IMG/VR virus record: IMGVR_UViG_3300036761_000603
Span: 1-34,219 of that record
DNA length: 34,219 nt
Direction: 5' to 3' (one strand)
Source of the DNA: a virus
Positions 1 to 11,868 of the stretch are shown here, piece after piece; position 1 is the stretch's first letter, and every line of letters starts with the position of its first letter. The notes below the pieces were generated by a model. It made no database searches. It worked only from the letters and a program-made list of their open reading frames with translations, and had not been told where the DNA came from. A program made the position numbers and the translations under genes.

Positions 1-273
1 GTTGTTTTTCCCTCCCCGGGGGCTCATTCCCGTAGATCCAGTCGTTCGTCTGCGGCTCGCGGTTACGGGGATGCTCACCGGAGGATTCGGCGTGAATGGG
101 CGAGAATCGTGGATGGGGGACTTGCCCGGTGTGCTCGTTGTGCTGAGGTGATCGTTCCCGGTTCGCCGTGGGATCTGGATCATCGTGATGATCGTCGCGG
201 CTATTTGGGTGCGTCTCATCGGGCGTGTAATCGGGCTACGTCGAAGTCGCGGCGGAGGTCTCGGGAGTGGTAG
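1..273 (+). CDS. HNH endonuclease, 5' end outside window
   Basis: The frame is open from base 1 and ends with TAG at 271-273, giving 90 residues of a protein whose start is not visible. The C-terminal half shows a Cys-Ala-Arg-Cys pair, then Asp-Leu-Asp-His, a Gly-Ala-Ser-His and a Cys-Asn-Arg-Ala, which is the His...Asn/His layout of phage HNH nucleases. In HK97-type phages such nucleases sit beside the terminase and assist genome packaging or end cleavage. Here it overlaps the terminase gene by 7 bases. If the contig is circular, the same frame continues back through the window end to GTG codons at 34052 or 34037. The N-terminal part is very Arg/Ser-rich. Confidence 0.85.
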   Translation, partial: VVFPSPGAHSRRSSRSSAARGYGDAHRRIRREWARIVDGGLARCARCAEVIVPGSPWDLDHRDDRRGYLGASHRACNRATSKSRRRSREW

Positions 274-1712
274 CGGTGTTGGCTGGCCCTCGGATTCGTG
301 CGGTGCGGGAGTGGTCGTCGTCGCTTGGGGATGAGGCTGTTGGGCTCGCTGCTTCCGCCGGTTTGATCCTCGATGAGTGGCAGGCTGATGCTTTGCGTGA
401 TCTGTTGTCGTTGGGGGACGACGATCGGTGGTTGCATTTCGAGGCTGGCATCAACGTGGCTCGTCAGAACGGGAAGGGCGGGATTCTGGAGGCGCGGGAG
501 TTGGCGGCTCTGTTCCTGACGGGGGAGTCGTTGGCGGTGCATTCGGCGCATGAGTTCGCGACGTCGCAGGAGCATTTTCGTCGGATCGAGGATCTGATTC
601 AGTCGACGCCGGAGCTGCATTCTCGGGTGAAGGCGAAGTCTGGCTATCGGCATTCGCACGGTGACGAGTCGATCAATTTGAAGGACGGCCGCCGGCTGGT
701 GTTTAAGACGCGGACGAAGTCGGGGTTGCGTGGTTTCGCCGGCGTGGATTTGCTGGTGATGGATGAGGCGATGATCATCAATGAGGCTTCGCACGGGGCG
801 ATGATGCCGACGTTGCGGGCGTCGCAGGCTGTGCACGGTCCGCAGTTCGTGTATGCGGGTTCCGCTGTTGATCAGGAGATCCACGAGCATGGGATTGTGT
901 GGGCTCGGATTCGTGAGCGCGGCCAGGCGGGTGTCGATCCGTCGTTGTGTTACATCGAGTATTCGGTGGAGGCGGAGCACCCTGATGATGTGACGGACGA
1001 GATGGCTGCCGATGTGGGGTTGTGGCATCAGGCGAATCCTGCGTTGGGGATTCGGATCAGCGAGGAGCATATGGAGCGGGAGTTGCGCGCGATGTCGCCG
1101 CGCACGTTCGCTGTTGAGCTTCTCGGGGTGGGGGATTGGCCGGCGACGGACGGTTCGCAGGACGTGGTTGTGTCGGCGGAGGACTGGGCTGCTGTCGAGG
1201 ACACTGACTCTGTGCTGGTCGATCCGATTTGCCTTGCGTTCGATGTGTCTCCTGATCGTCGGACCACGATTTCTGCGTCGGGGTTGAACGAGCGCGGGAA
1301 GCTGCACATCGAGGTCGTGAACTCTCGGTCTGGGACGGGCTGGGTGGCGGAACGTTTGGAGGAGCTGTACCGGTCGCATGAGGTCGTTGAGATCGTGTGT
1401 GATGGGTTTGGTCCGTCGGCGTCGATCGCCCGTCGGGTTGATGAGGTGGGGATCACGGTGCGGCGGATGGGGTCCGGTGATTACGCGAGGGCGTGTGGGT
1501 TGTTTGCTGATGCGGTGGGTGAGCGGGCGTTGCGGCACATCGGCCAGGACGATTTGAATGCGTCGGTGAAGGGGGCTCGCACGAGGCCTTTGGTTGATCG
1601 TTGGGCATGGTCGCGGACGAAGTCTGTTGCGGACGCGGGCCCGGTGATCGCGTGTTCGTTGGCGCTGCTGTCGGCCGAGGAGTCGGATCTCGGCGGATTG
1701 GAGATCTTCTAG
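267..1712 (+). CDS. terL: terminase large subunit (ATPase and nuclease)
   Basis: This is the motor that packages phage DNA into the prohead and cuts it. The 481-residue protein has a variant Walker A at about residues 64-71 (ending RQNGKG, usual for actinophage TerL), a Walker B at 161-167 (DLLVMDE), and a C-terminal RNase H-like nuclease with likely metal-binding acids at D326, D379 and D457. Full length for the family. The GTG start at 267 overlaps the end of the HNH gene; GTG 276 is an alternative. No small terminase subunit is recognisable beside it, so it lies outside the window, is too diverged to see, or is absent. Confidence 0.95.
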   Translation: MVAVLAGPRIRAVREWSSSLGDEAVGLAASAGLILDEWQADALRDLLSLGDDDRWLHFEAGINVARQNGKGGILEARELAALFLTGESLAVHSAHEFATSQEHFRRIEDLIQSTPELHSRVKAKSGYRHSHGDESINLKDGRRLVFKTRTKSGLRGFAGVDLLVMDEAMIINEASHGAMMPTLRASQAVHGPQFVYAGSAVDQEIHEHGIVWARIRERGQAGVDPSLCYIEYSVEAEHPDDVTDEMAADVGLWHQANPALGIRISEEHMERELRAMSPRTFAVELLGVGDWPATDGSQDVVVSAEDWAAVEDTDSVLVDPICLAFDVSPDRRTTISASGLNERGKLHIEVVNSRSGTGWVAERLEELYRSHEVVEIVCDGFGPSASIARRVDEVGITVRRMGSGDYARACGLFADAVGERALRHIGQDDLNASVKGARTRPLVDRWAWSRTKSVADAGPVIACSLALLSAEESDLGGLEIF

Positions 1713-2842
1713 TGGGCCGCATCCGCGACTATTTCGCGCAGGGCGCGTTCGGTGCTGATCTGGCGAAACGGGTGGATGCGACGCCGCTCGAGGGAACGAA
1801 CATGTCGTTGTTCAACTCGATCATCCCGAACTGGTGGCAGGACACGTACGGGACACCGCCTACGGGCGGTGCTGCCCTGGCGGATTCGGTGTGGGTCGCG
1901 AACCGCTGCCAGCAGTTGAACGCGCAGCAGATCGCGTCGATGCCTTTGGTGTTTCATGGGTCGGAGGAGCCGGCGTGGGTTTCGTCGCCTGATCCGCACT
2001 GGTATCCGAACGGCATCGGTGATGCGTTGCATTCGATCGTCGATCAGCTGTACGGGTGGGGGTTCTCATGCCAGTACATCACGGACTTTTACGCGAACGG
2101 GTTTCCTCGCACGTGGACGGTGTTGTCGTCTGGTGCTGTGCAGATGCGGCTGGTTGATGGTTCGCGCGAGTACAAGATGGGCGAGAACATTCTCGATCCG
2201 CGTCGTGTGGTGCAGATCGACCGGAACCCTGGGACGGGTTTGCATGGGACGTCTGCGTTGCGTGCGTATGCGCAGACGGCGTGGGGGTTGTTGGCGGCGG
2301 GGAATCAGTCGTTGAATGTGACGCAGGGTGGGATTCCGCAGGCGGTGTTGAAGTCGGAGCGGAAGCTGACGAAGGAGCAGGCGGAGGCGCTGCAGGAGCA
2401 GTGGATGACGGCGACGTCTACGCGGAACGGCGCTCCTCCGGTGTTGCCGCCTGAGCTGACGTTCGAGGTGCTGTCGATCAATCCGTCGGATTTGGCGTTG
2501 CTCGAGTCGCAGGAGTGGAACGCCCGTGTGCTCGCGACCGCGTATGGGGTGCCGGCCGTGATCCTGAACATGAGTCTTCAGGGCGGGTTGACGTATCAGA
2601 ATCCGGCGGCGCTTGGTGAGATGTGGTGGCGGTTCGAGCTCCGGACGACGGCGACGCGGATCGCGAATGCGTTTACGGCGCAGATGCTGCCGCGCGGCCA
2701 GTGGGTCAGCTTTGACGCGGCCGACACGTTTGCGGAGATCACGGACATTTCAGACGATGACGACGAGCAGCTGTCGCAGGTCGCGAAGGCGTCTCCTGCT
2801 CAGCAGCCAGGACGCCTCACGGCGATCGGAGGTACCGGATGA
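1712..2842 (+). CDS. HK97-family portal protein
   Basis: Forms the dodecameric ring at the capsid vertex through which DNA enters and leaves. The 376-residue product matches HK97-type portals in length and pattern: an N-terminal Trp/Asn-rich segment (residues about 35-75), a hydrophobic core, and the stretch around LMATAYGVP/NMSLQGGLTYQN-like residues near 275-300 typical of the family. The GTG at 1712 shares its G with the TAG stop of terL; a longer ATG frame from 1601 exists but would lie deep inside terL and is not credible. The gene ends in an ATGA overlap with the protease. Confidence 0.92.
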   Translation: MGRIRDYFAQGAFGADLAKRVDATPLEGTNMSLFNSIIPNWWQDTYGTPPTGGAALADSVWVANRCQQLNAQQIASMPLVFHGSEEPAWVSSPDPHWYPNGIGDALHSIVDQLYGWGFSCQYITDFYANGFPRTWTVLSSGAVQMRLVDGSREYKMGENILDPRRVVQIDRNPGTGLHGTSALRAYAQTAWGLLAAGNQSLNVTQGGIPQAVLKSERKLTKEQAEALQEQWMTATSTRNGAPPVLPPELTFEVLSINPSDLALLESQEWNARVLATAYGVPAVILNMSLQGGLTYQNPAALGEMWWRFELRTTATRIANAFTAQMLPRGQWVSFDAADTFAEITDISDDDDEQLSQVAKASPAQQPGRLTAIGGTG

Positions 2843-3630
2843 GCACACTCGAAACCGACATACAGACGCAAGACGACGAAGCCCCGGGAACGGGGCTTCC
2901 CCATGTTGACGAGCGGCCCGAGAGGGTCGTTGCCGTCAGGAGGTTCGACGCGAAAATCACTTCGGGGGACGGACGCACGGTGTCGTTCCGGATTGCTCCG
3001 TTCGGTGAGATCGCAGTTAGCGCCGACGGCCTCGGAGGCGTCCCGAAAGGCGTGCCGTACAGCGAGGAGCTGATGCCGGGGTTGTACGACCGCCAGTTGA
3101 AGGCGGCGAATCGGGTGCTGCTGAACTTCGAGCATCAGCAAGGGCTCGCGGGGGTGATCGGCCATGCTGTTGAGCTCCGCCACGAGCGGGACGGCTATCA
3201 CGCGTCGTTCCGGATTCAGGAGACACCGGACGGCGACAAAGCATTGCTGCTGGCGCGTGACGGTGTGTTGAGTGGCGCTTCGGTCGAGTCGTACTGGTTG
3301 AAGTCGATCCGTACGGCCGGCGGCGTCGTCCAGCGCGTCAAAGCGCATCTCGAGGCCGTCGCGATGTGCAGGCAGGGCGCATACCCCGGGGCCGTCCTGA
3401 CGGGCCTCCGGAGCGACGAAATCCCGGACGAGATCCTGATGGACGAAGAGTTGCTTCCAGTTTCTGCCAACCCCGAGCTGATCGAACGCTGCCGTCAGCT
3501 TGGCATCCGCATGCCGCAGCGATACGAGGCGCACCCCGACGAAGCGGACACCCCGGCAGACGCCGGCACCTCCGAAGACGGCACCCGCCCAGACCAGGCC
3601 ACTGCTGAATCAGAAGGAGTAATCACATGA
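2839..3630 (+). CDS. prohead maturation protease, HK97 (U35) family
   Basis: Serine protease that trims the capsid delta-domain during prohead maturation. The 263-residue protein has the family pattern: a beta-rich start, an Asn-Phe-Glu-His motif with likely catalytic His99, and an SGASVES segment with likely catalytic Ser148. After residue about 195 the sequence becomes an acidic, Pro/Asp/Glu-rich tail, probably a disordered region with a possible scaffold-binding role. It sits between portal and capsid genes with ATGA overlaps at both ends, the classical order. Confidence 0.9.
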   Translation: MSTLETDIQTQDDEAPGTGLPHVDERPERVVAVRRFDAKITSGDGRTVSFRIAPFGEIAVSADGLGGVPKGVPYSEELMPGLYDRQLKAANRVLLNFEHQQGLAGVIGHAVELRHERDGYHASFRIQETPDGDKALLLARDGVLSGASVESYWLKSIRTAGGVVQRVKAHLEAVAMCRQGAYPGAVLTGLRSDEIPDEILMDEELLPVSANPELIERCRQLGIRMPQRYEAHPDEADTPADAGTSEDGTRPDQATAESEGVIT

Positions 3631-4874
3631 GCACGACACAGAGCGAGCTTCGGCTCGCGAGCCTACTCGACGAGCGGGAAACAGTCACCAAGTTGCACGA
3701 GACGGTGATCGCGTCGATCGAGACGAACGACAACAAGCTGCCGTCGGAGTCGCAGGCGCAGATGATCGTCGGCTACCGGGAGAAGGAGATCGCTCTCGAC
3801 GAGGAAATCCAGTCCCTCACGGACGACGTGGAGCGGAACCGCAGGGCGGTCGAGAGCTCGAAGGCCGTCCGCCGTGTCCTCACGGGCGGCCAGGACGGCG
3901 TCGAAGTCGACGGTGACGGAGTGGCGTACAGGTCGATGGCCGCGTACGCACGGGACGTCATCCTGACCGGAACGGGCCGTGTTGCTGGTCAGATCGCCGC
4001 GCAGTTCGGTGAGCCGACCGAGATCCAAAGGGCAAAGGAGCGGTTGCAGCTGGCTCTCCGTACCCCGGCGAACACACTGTCGGGGAACGTGGGTGGTCTG
4101 ACGCCGCCGCAGCACATCGCGCAGATCTTCCAGGTGATCGACAAGAGCCGGCCGATCGTCGCAAGCGCACGGAAGTCCGACCTCGAGCGGGGCACCCTTA
4201 CGTACCCGGTCGTCACGACACCGCCGGTCGTCGCGGTGCAGGGGACGGAGAAGACGGAGGCAGGGAACACGGGCATGGTCATCGACATGGTGACCGCGAC
4301 CGCTTCCACGTATCTCGGTGGCGGCGACCTGTCGTGGCAGGCGATCAACTGGTCGACGCCGAACGCGCTCGACCTGTGGTTCGACCTCGTCGCAGCGGAT
4401 TACGCGTTGAAGACGGAGCAGGACGCCGCACAGGTGCTCCAGCACTCCGGCTTCAGCAACAACATCAGCTCGACGATCGCCGGTACGCCGACGTTCGCGC
4501 AGTTCATGACGGCAGTGGGCGCCGGCGCGTCGGATGTGTTCACGAACTCCGGTCGGATCGCGGACACCGTGTACATGTCACCCGACAGGTACTGGTACAT
4601 CTTCGGAACGACGTCGGACGCGTTCGCGCAGTTCACGTCGGTGTCCGGCGATGGTGTCGGTCCGCTTCGCTTCATCTCCTCGAGGGGGATGGACGCGGGT
4701 GTGATCGTCGTCGGCGACTCGCAGGGTCTGCTGGTCGCGGAAACGGCCGGCGCCCCGGTCGAGCTCCGGGTCGTGGAGCCGGCTATCGGCGGTGTCGAGG
4801 TGGGTCTGATCGGTGCGTTTGAGGCCGTCGTCGTCGATGACGGTGCGTTCGCGATGATCACGACCGAGTCGTAG
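3627..4874 (+). CDS. major capsid protein, HK97 fold with N-terminal delta domain
   Basis: The main shell protein. In the 415-residue product, residues 1 to about 80 are highly charged and probably coiled-coil, the built-in scaffold (delta) domain removed by the upstream protease. The rest has the HK97-type run of beta strands, including the conserved region around TLTYPVV and a C-terminal IGAFEAVVVDDGAFAMI segment. Besides the ATGA overlap with the protease gene, a clear Shine-Dalgarno (AGAAGGAG, near 3610-3617) precedes the ATG, fitting the need for high expression. The gene is followed at once by a strong hairpin. Confidence 0.95.
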   Translation: MSTTQSELRLASLLDERETVTKLHETVIASIETNDNKLPSESQAQMIVGYREKEIALDEEIQSLTDDVERNRRAVESSKAVRRVLTGGQDGVEVDGDGVAYRSMAAYARDVILTGTGRVAGQIAAQFGEPTEIQRAKERLQLALRTPANTLSGNVGGLTPPQHIAQIFQVIDKSRPIVASARKSDLERGTLTYPVVTTPPVVAVQGTEKTEAGNTGMVIDMVTATASTYLGGGDLSWQAINWSTPNALDLWFDLVAADYALKTEQDAAQVLQHSGFSNNISSTIAGTPTFAQFMTAVGAGASDVFTNSGRIADTVYMSPDRYWYIFGTTSDAFAQFTSVSGDGVGPLRFISSRGMDAGVIVVGDSQGLLVAETAGAPVELRVVEPAIGGVEVGLIGAFEAVVVDDGAFAMITTES

Positions 4875-4886
4875 GTGTGGGGTAAG

Positions 4887-4914
4887 GCGGGGGTGTCCTT
4901 CGGGACGCCCCCGC
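4887..4914 (+). terminator. UUCG-capped stem-loop after the capsid gene
   Basis: A 12-bp stem (4887-4898 with 4903-4914, one G-U pair) closed by C-TTCG-G, the unusually stable tetraloop. It starts 12 bases after the capsid stop and is not followed by a T-run. It may be a partial terminator, or a 3' stabiliser that raises capsid mRNA relative to downstream genes. A gene start with a perfect ribosome-binding site lies 30 bases further on. Confidence 0.75.
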
Positions 4915-4930
4915 GCCACTCTCTAACGGT

Positions 4931-4942
4931 GAGGAGGTGATC
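4931..4942 (+). promoter_or_regulatory. near-perfect Shine-Dalgarno before 4945
   Basis: The run AGGAGGTGATC at 4932-4942 is complementary to eleven consecutive bases of the 16S rRNA 3' end and fixes the ATG at 4945. It is exceptional in this genome, where most starts are coupled to the previous stop and lack a strong site. It probably restarts translation after the post-capsid hairpin. Confidence 0.8.
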
Positions 4943-4944
4943 GT

Positions 4945-5568
4945 ATGAATCAGAGACCCGGAGCGACAGACGAACTGGTAGTCGACTGGGGGGCAACGGC
5001 CGCGACGTTGGGCGTTCGCGTGCTCGACAACCAGGGGGCGACGACGATCGCCCGCACCACAGGGTTTGTGGAGTACCCGGCAGGTTCGGGTGTCTACTAC
5101 CTGGCCTCGTTCACGTTCCCTGACGTTCGGGGCACGTACACGCTGCTGTATGACGACGATGGCGGAATAGCGGCCCTCGGGCATGTGTCGACGGAAGGTC
5201 TGCTTATCACGTCGAGCGCTCCGGAGGCGCCTACGGGTGACACGTACGGGACGACTGACGAGCTGTTCCTGCGCTTGAAGATTCGGCAGCCGACACCGGA
5301 TCAGGAGGCGCGCGGCGAACAGGTGCTGCTGATGGCGACAGGGGAGATCAACTCGGAGATCGACCTTGCCGTCGGCGTCGACCTCGAGCCGTGGCAGTTG
5401 GCGCTCGCCGCCGAAGTAAACCTCAAGCGCGCTGTCGAGCTTTGGGCTGAATCGCCGTTCGGCCTGATCGGCTTGGATCAGGAGTTCGTGACGCACACAG
5501 CCCGTAACTCGTGGGAACGTTACGCGCACATGCTTGCCCCGTTGAAAGACCAGTGGGGATTGGCCTGA
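4945..5568 (+). CDS. head-tail connector (gp6-like) with N-terminal beta domain
   Basis: Probably part of the adaptor ring beneath the portal. The 207-residue product seems to have two parts: residues 1-95 form a beta-rich, Ig-like segment with many Tyr/Thr/Gly residues; residues 100-207 are helical with the layout of gp6-like connectors (TTDELFLRLKI, an ATGEI helix, then W-AESPFGLIG and a final LAPLKDQWGLA). Position right after the capsid gene supports this. The N-terminal addition is not usual for minimal connectors and could be a surface or docking domain. ATG chosen because of the strong Shine-Dalgarno. Confidence 0.75.
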   Translation: MNQRPGATDELVVDWGATAATLGVRVLDNQGATTIARTTGFVEYPAGSGVYYLASFTFPDVRGTYTLLYDDDGGIAALGHVSTEGLLITSSAPEAPTGDTYGTTDELFLRLKIRQPTPDQEARGEQVLLMATGEINSEIDLAVGVDLEPWQLALAAEVNLKRAVELWAESPFGLIGLDQEFVTHTARNSWERYAHMLAPLKDQWGLA

Positions 5569-5571
5569 TCC

Positions 5572-5997
5572 GTGGCTGACCTCGTCCTGATCATGGAAGA
5601 GATGGCCGACAAGATCCGCGCGACCCTGTCGACGGTCGACTTTCCCGTCCAGGTCGAGCCGCGCATGATCTTCAACCCCACTTGCCCGTCCGTCGACATC
5701 TATCCCGCGAACCCGTCGCGGGAGCAGGAGTCAGCCGGCATGGGAGATTTGGCGGGCGCCTATCTGTTCACGGTACGCGCACGGTTCCTGATGGACGACA
5801 CCGATTCGGGGCAGGAGCTCGCGCTCGCGATGATGAACGACAACGACGACCTCTGCTTGGGCTGGGCGTTGTTCGACGACCAGACGCTGAACGGGTATGC
5901 GTCATCGGTGTTCGTTGACGACCCCTCGGGGTTCCTTGCTTTCGACCCGCACATGGGTGTGACGTGGCGTGTGACCGTGTACGCGGTGGACAGTTGA
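5572..5997 (+). CDS. probable tail terminator or head-tail joining protein
   Basis: 141 residues, GTG start three bases after the previous stop. It has an N-terminal helix (MADLVLIMEEMADKIRATL), then alternating beta strands and an acidic centre ending MGVTWRVTVYAVDS. This size, fold pattern and position between connector and tail genes fit the tail-terminator/neck family, but I do not see a diagnostic motif. It is the last recognisable structural gene before the glycan island; its TGA stop overlaps a TTG start. Confidence 0.6.
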   Translation: MADLVLIMEEMADKIRATLSTVDFPVQVEPRMIFNPTCPSVDIYPANPSREQESAGMGDLAGAYLFTVRARFLMDDTDSGQELALAMMNDNDDLCLGWALFDDQTLNGYASSVFVDDPSGFLAFDPHMGVTWRVTVYAVDS

Positions 5998-6671
5998 CCG
6001 CGACAGCCGTAGAGACGGTGCTCCGGTTGTCGATCGACGTCGAGTCAGACTGCCGGAAAACGCCTGACTGCGAGCCGTTCGTCCTCAGCGAATACTCCGA
6101 CACGTTCTACAGCAACCCCGGGCACCCGCTGTCGATCGCTCCACTACCAGCTACCGGAGACCTGTACGAGTATCGAACCTGTTCCAAGGTCGTGCGGGAA
6201 AACGCACGCGTCTCGGCCCGTCGAGGTTTCAGGTACGAGCGAATCGACAGGGCCGACTGGGAGGATGACCTGCACGCGATCAGGTCGTCGGCGCGCGAGA
6301 GGCAAGGGCGGACGATGCCGCAGGCGTACCTCGAGCGGCAGGCGTACTCGCATGATGTTCCGTCTGGTTGTCCGCGGCATAGCGCGACCGTCCACGGTGT
6401 GATCGGATTAGACGGGCATCTCGTGGCGTACTGCCAACTCATGCAGTGCGGCGAGGTCGTCAGGTTCAACACGATCCTCGGGCACGCCGACAGCCTCGCA
6501 GACAGGGTCGTGTGGCTTCTCGTCCTCGAAGCCATCAAATGGCATATCGGTGAGTGCGGCGCACGTTTCGCTCTCTACTACACGCACGACTCAGGCCACG
6601 GGCCGGGGCTCCGCTACTTCAAGGAGCGGTTCGGGTTCTCCGCAGCCGAGGTGGAGTGGGTGATCGTGTGA
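5994..6671 (+). CDS. GNAT-like N-acyltransferase
   Basis: 225 residues if translated from the TTG at 5994, which overlaps the previous stop as TTGA; an in-frame GTG at 5964 would lie inside the previous gene. The C-terminal half resembles a GNAT fold: a strand pair around HGVIGLDGHLVAYCQL (about 134-150), a long helix with VVWLLVLEAIKW (172-183), then a YYTHDSGHGPGLRYFKERFGF segment (195-215), typical of the acceptor and CoA end. The N-terminal half, with an R-S-S-A-R-E-R-Q-G-R stretch near 97-106, is typical of phage and polysaccharide-linked GNAT relatives. It heads the glycan-modification genes. Acceptor unknown; an amino sugar is plausible. Confidence 0.65.
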   Translation: MTATAVETVLRLSIDVESDCRKTPDCEPFVLSEYSDTFYSNPGHPLSIAPLPATGDLYEYRTCSKVVRENARVSARRGFRYERIDRADWEDDLHAIRSSARERQGRTMPQAYLERQAYSHDVPSGCPRHSATVHGVIGLDGHLVAYCQLMQCGEVVRFNTILGHADSLADRVVWLLVLEAIKWHIGECGARFALYYTHDSGHGPGLRYFKERFGFSAAEVEWVIV

Positions 6672-7162
6672 TCCCGCTGACATTCGAGCAGCTCCGCGAC
6701 CCAGGAACCAGCAACCTGTTTCCGCGGCATCTCCTTCGGCACGGCGACACGGCGCTGGTGCTGTTCGCCGCGGGCTTCCACGGCCGCCAGGATGCGTTCT
6801 GGATCGCAGAGGCGGGAATGACGGCAACGTGCGTGGATCTCGACAAGATCCGTCTGCACGACATGGCTGCTGTGTATCCGCCCGCATGGGAGTTCGTTGT
6901 TGGTGACGCGTTCGCGTTCGTGGAGGAATGCGCCGCTGAGCCGCACCGGTGGGATGTCGTGACTGTCGATTGCTGGTCGAACCAGTTCGACGCGTGCGCC
7001 GCTGCCGCGGAGTTATGGTGCTCGGTCGCGAGATCCGCGGTTGTGCTTGGCACCGGACGTGGAACGGTGGTCGTCCCGCCTGACGGGTGGGAGATCAGCG
7101 AGGTACGCCACCGCTCGACCTACGACGGCGGCGTGTTCTGGACTGTGCTGGAGCCACGATGA
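6668..7162 (+). CDS. class I SAM-methyltransferase-like protein
   Basis: 164 residues from the GTG overlapping the previous stop as GTGA. A Rossmann-like series is visible: a hydrophobic strand with a glycine turn (VLFAAGFHG, 31-39), a strand ending in acids (CVDLDK, 55-60), GDAFAF (79-84) and WDVVTVDCW (95-103). This is the layout of a short class I methyltransferase or spermidine-synthase-like fold. The first glycine loop is weaker than in typical enzymes, so activity is uncertain. Its place between two acyltransferases suggests sugar O- or N-methylation. Confidence 0.6.
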   Translation: MIPLTFEQLRDPGTSNLFPRHLLRHGDTALVLFAAGFHGRQDAFWIAEAGMTATCVDLDKIRLHDMAAVYPPAWEFVVGDAFAFVEECAAEPHRWDVVTVDCWSNQFDACAAAAELWCSVARSAVVLGTGRGTVVVPPDGWEISEVRHRSTYDGGVFWTVLEPR

Positions 7163-7596
7163 TCAGGCGTGAACACCAGAAATATCCGCTCCGCACAGGC
7201 GACGTCGCGCGGGTCGGCACGGGCGCCTTCTACCTCGACGAGATCACGTTGCTGAACGACCAGGGCATCACGATCGGCGACCGTGTGTCGATCGGCGCGC
7301 GCTGCTGGCTCAACGGGTTCGGCGGCATCACGATCGGGTCAGACACCATGATCGGGCCCGGCGTGTTCATTCACTCCGCCAACCACAAGATCGTGGATGG
7401 CAGCGTCGACCCTGACGAATGGGATGAGCGGCCCGTGACGATCGGTCGTGGTTGCTGGATCGGCGCTGGCAGCATCGTGCTGCCCGGCACAACACTGGAC
7501 GACGGCTGTGTGGTCGGCGCTGGATCGGTGCTGCACGGCCATTACGACACAGGGGTTGTGTTCGGCCCGAAAGCCCGCGAGCTGGAAACCGCATGA
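7159..7596 (+). CDS. hexapeptide-repeat (left-handed beta-helix) acyltransferase
   Basis: 145 residues with ATGA overlaps on both sides. Repeated I-G-x-x-x-x hexads run from about 37 to 125 (ITIGDRVSIGARCW, ITIGSDTMIGPGVFI, VTIGRGCWIGAGSIVLPG, VVGAGSVL). The loop with HSANH at 72-76 supplies the histidine used for catalysis in maltose/galactoside acetyltransferase relatives. It likely transfers acetyl from acetyl-CoA to a sugar hydroxyl or amine as a trimer. Length is short but complete for this group, which lacks the N-terminal helical domain. Confidence 0.85.
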   Translation: MIRREHQKYPLRTGDVARVGTGAFYLDEITLLNDQGITIGDRVSIGARCWLNGFGGITIGSDTMIGPGVFIHSANHKIVDGSVDPDEWDERPVTIGRGCWIGAGSIVLPGTTLDDGCVVGAGSVLHGHYDTGVVFGPKARELETA

Positions 7597-8336
7597 GAGC
7601 GTGTGAGCCGTTCCTGCCTTCTGATCTTGTGGCGCTCGGTGCCCTGCTCGAGGCCGCTGATGTCGTGCCGATGGAGGACGTGTTCGACGGCGCAACGAGC
7701 GTGTCGGAGATCGGGATGCGCCACGACTGCGACAACCTCATCCACCCGGCCGTCCAGATGGCCGAATGGGAAGCCAACTGCGGTATCCGCTCCACCTACT
7801 ACATCCTGCACACCGCGCCCTACTGGAACGACAAGCCGCTGCTACGAGCGAGCCTCGAAACGATCGCCGACTGCGGCCACGAGATCGGAATCCACAACAA
7901 CGCCGTCACGGTTGCGTTGCAGACCGGACGTGATCCCGCCGACGTGCTGCACGAGGCAACCGACGAGCTCCGGTCGTACGGCTACCCGATCAGGTCTACC
8001 GTCGGACACGGCGACAGCCTCTGCAATGTCGTCCGCTACTGCAACGACGAGATCTTCGACACCTGCGCTCGCCCAGGGTTCGGTGGGTTCCCCGACCGAA
8101 CTCTCGAGTACAAGGGACGCCAGGTTCGGTTGCGGCCACGTCCGATGAGCGAGTACGGGTTCGATTTCGACTCGATCTGGTTGCGTCGCGGCGACTATCT
8201 GAGCGACAGCGGCGGACAATGGTCGAAGCCGTTCGCGGATGTTGCTGCGGGCTGGCCTTCGAACGGCCAGTTGCACATGCTTGTCCATCCCGATTGGTGG
8301 GCGCAGGCGTTCGCGCCTGTGTTGGCGGTGACATAG
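7593..8336 (+). CDS. polysaccharide-deacetylase-like (NodB-fold) protein
   Basis: 247 residues from the ATG in the ATGA overlap at 7593. The RHDCDN motif (43-48) replaces the usual TFDD metal motif, and GHEIGIHNN (95-103) matches the second metal/His motif of NodB-like carbohydrate esterases. A VGHGD element follows (138-141). These suggest metal-dependent removal of N- or O-acetyl groups from a sugar. It could instead be a catalytically diverged sugar-binding relative. It lies directly upstream of the collagen-like fibre gene. Confidence 0.7.
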   Translation: MRACEPFLPSDLVALGALLEAADVVPMEDVFDGATSVSEIGMRHDCDNLIHPAVQMAEWEANCGIRSTYYILHTAPYWNDKPLLRASLETIADCGHEIGIHNNAVTVALQTGRDPADVLHEATDELRSYGYPIRSTVGHGDSLCNVVRYCNDEIFDTCARPGFGGFPDRTLEYKGRQVRLRPRPMSEYGFDFDSIWLRRGDYLSDSGGQWSKPFADVAAGWPSNGQLHMLVHPDWWAQAFAPVLAVT

Positions 8337-8337
8337 C

Positions 8338-11616
<3,279 letters not shown>

Positions 11617-11619
11617 AGG

Positions 11620-11868
11620 ATGACCCTGGTGGAGCGTCTAGCGGTGATGGAGTCGGAGGTCGAGTCGTTGAAGGCGGAAGTCGAGTCATTGCGGTTCAAC
11701 CAGGAGGGCGAAGGGCAACTGTGGTTTCTTGTGCGCGATCACGCGCAGAGGTTCGACACGCTCGCGACGCCGTGGTGGAAGCGCGTCTGGTTCCGCATCC
11801 TGGGGTGGCCGGGCCGCCGTGACCTGAATGCCGACCGGCCTGCGTGGCGCCCGTGGAGGGCGTTCTAG
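11620..11868 (+). CDS. small coiled-coil protein with Trp-rich C-terminus
   Basis: 82 residues. Residues 1-28 are a strong heptad-like coiled coil (leucine/valine spaced among Glu/Lys). The second half has a WWKRVWFRILGW segment that could be an interfacial membrane or docking helix, then Arg/Trp-rich residues. An AAAGG lies just before the ATG. Its position between two appendage genes suggests an adaptor or chaperone for the fibre. No family recognised. Confidence 0.65.
   Translation: MTLVERLAVMESEVESLKAEVESLRFNQEGEGQLWFLVRDHAQRFDTLATPWWKRVWFRILGWPGRRDLNADRPAWRPWRAF

Noticed and set aside
216-1538. 440-residue minus-strand open frame
   Set aside because: Lies opposite terL, is Arg/Pro/His-rich, and mirrors codon bias of the real gene; a shadow.
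5964-5993. Earlier GTG start for the GNAT-like gene
   Set aside because: It lies inside the previous gene; TTG 5994 in a TTGA overlap fits the coupling style of the block.
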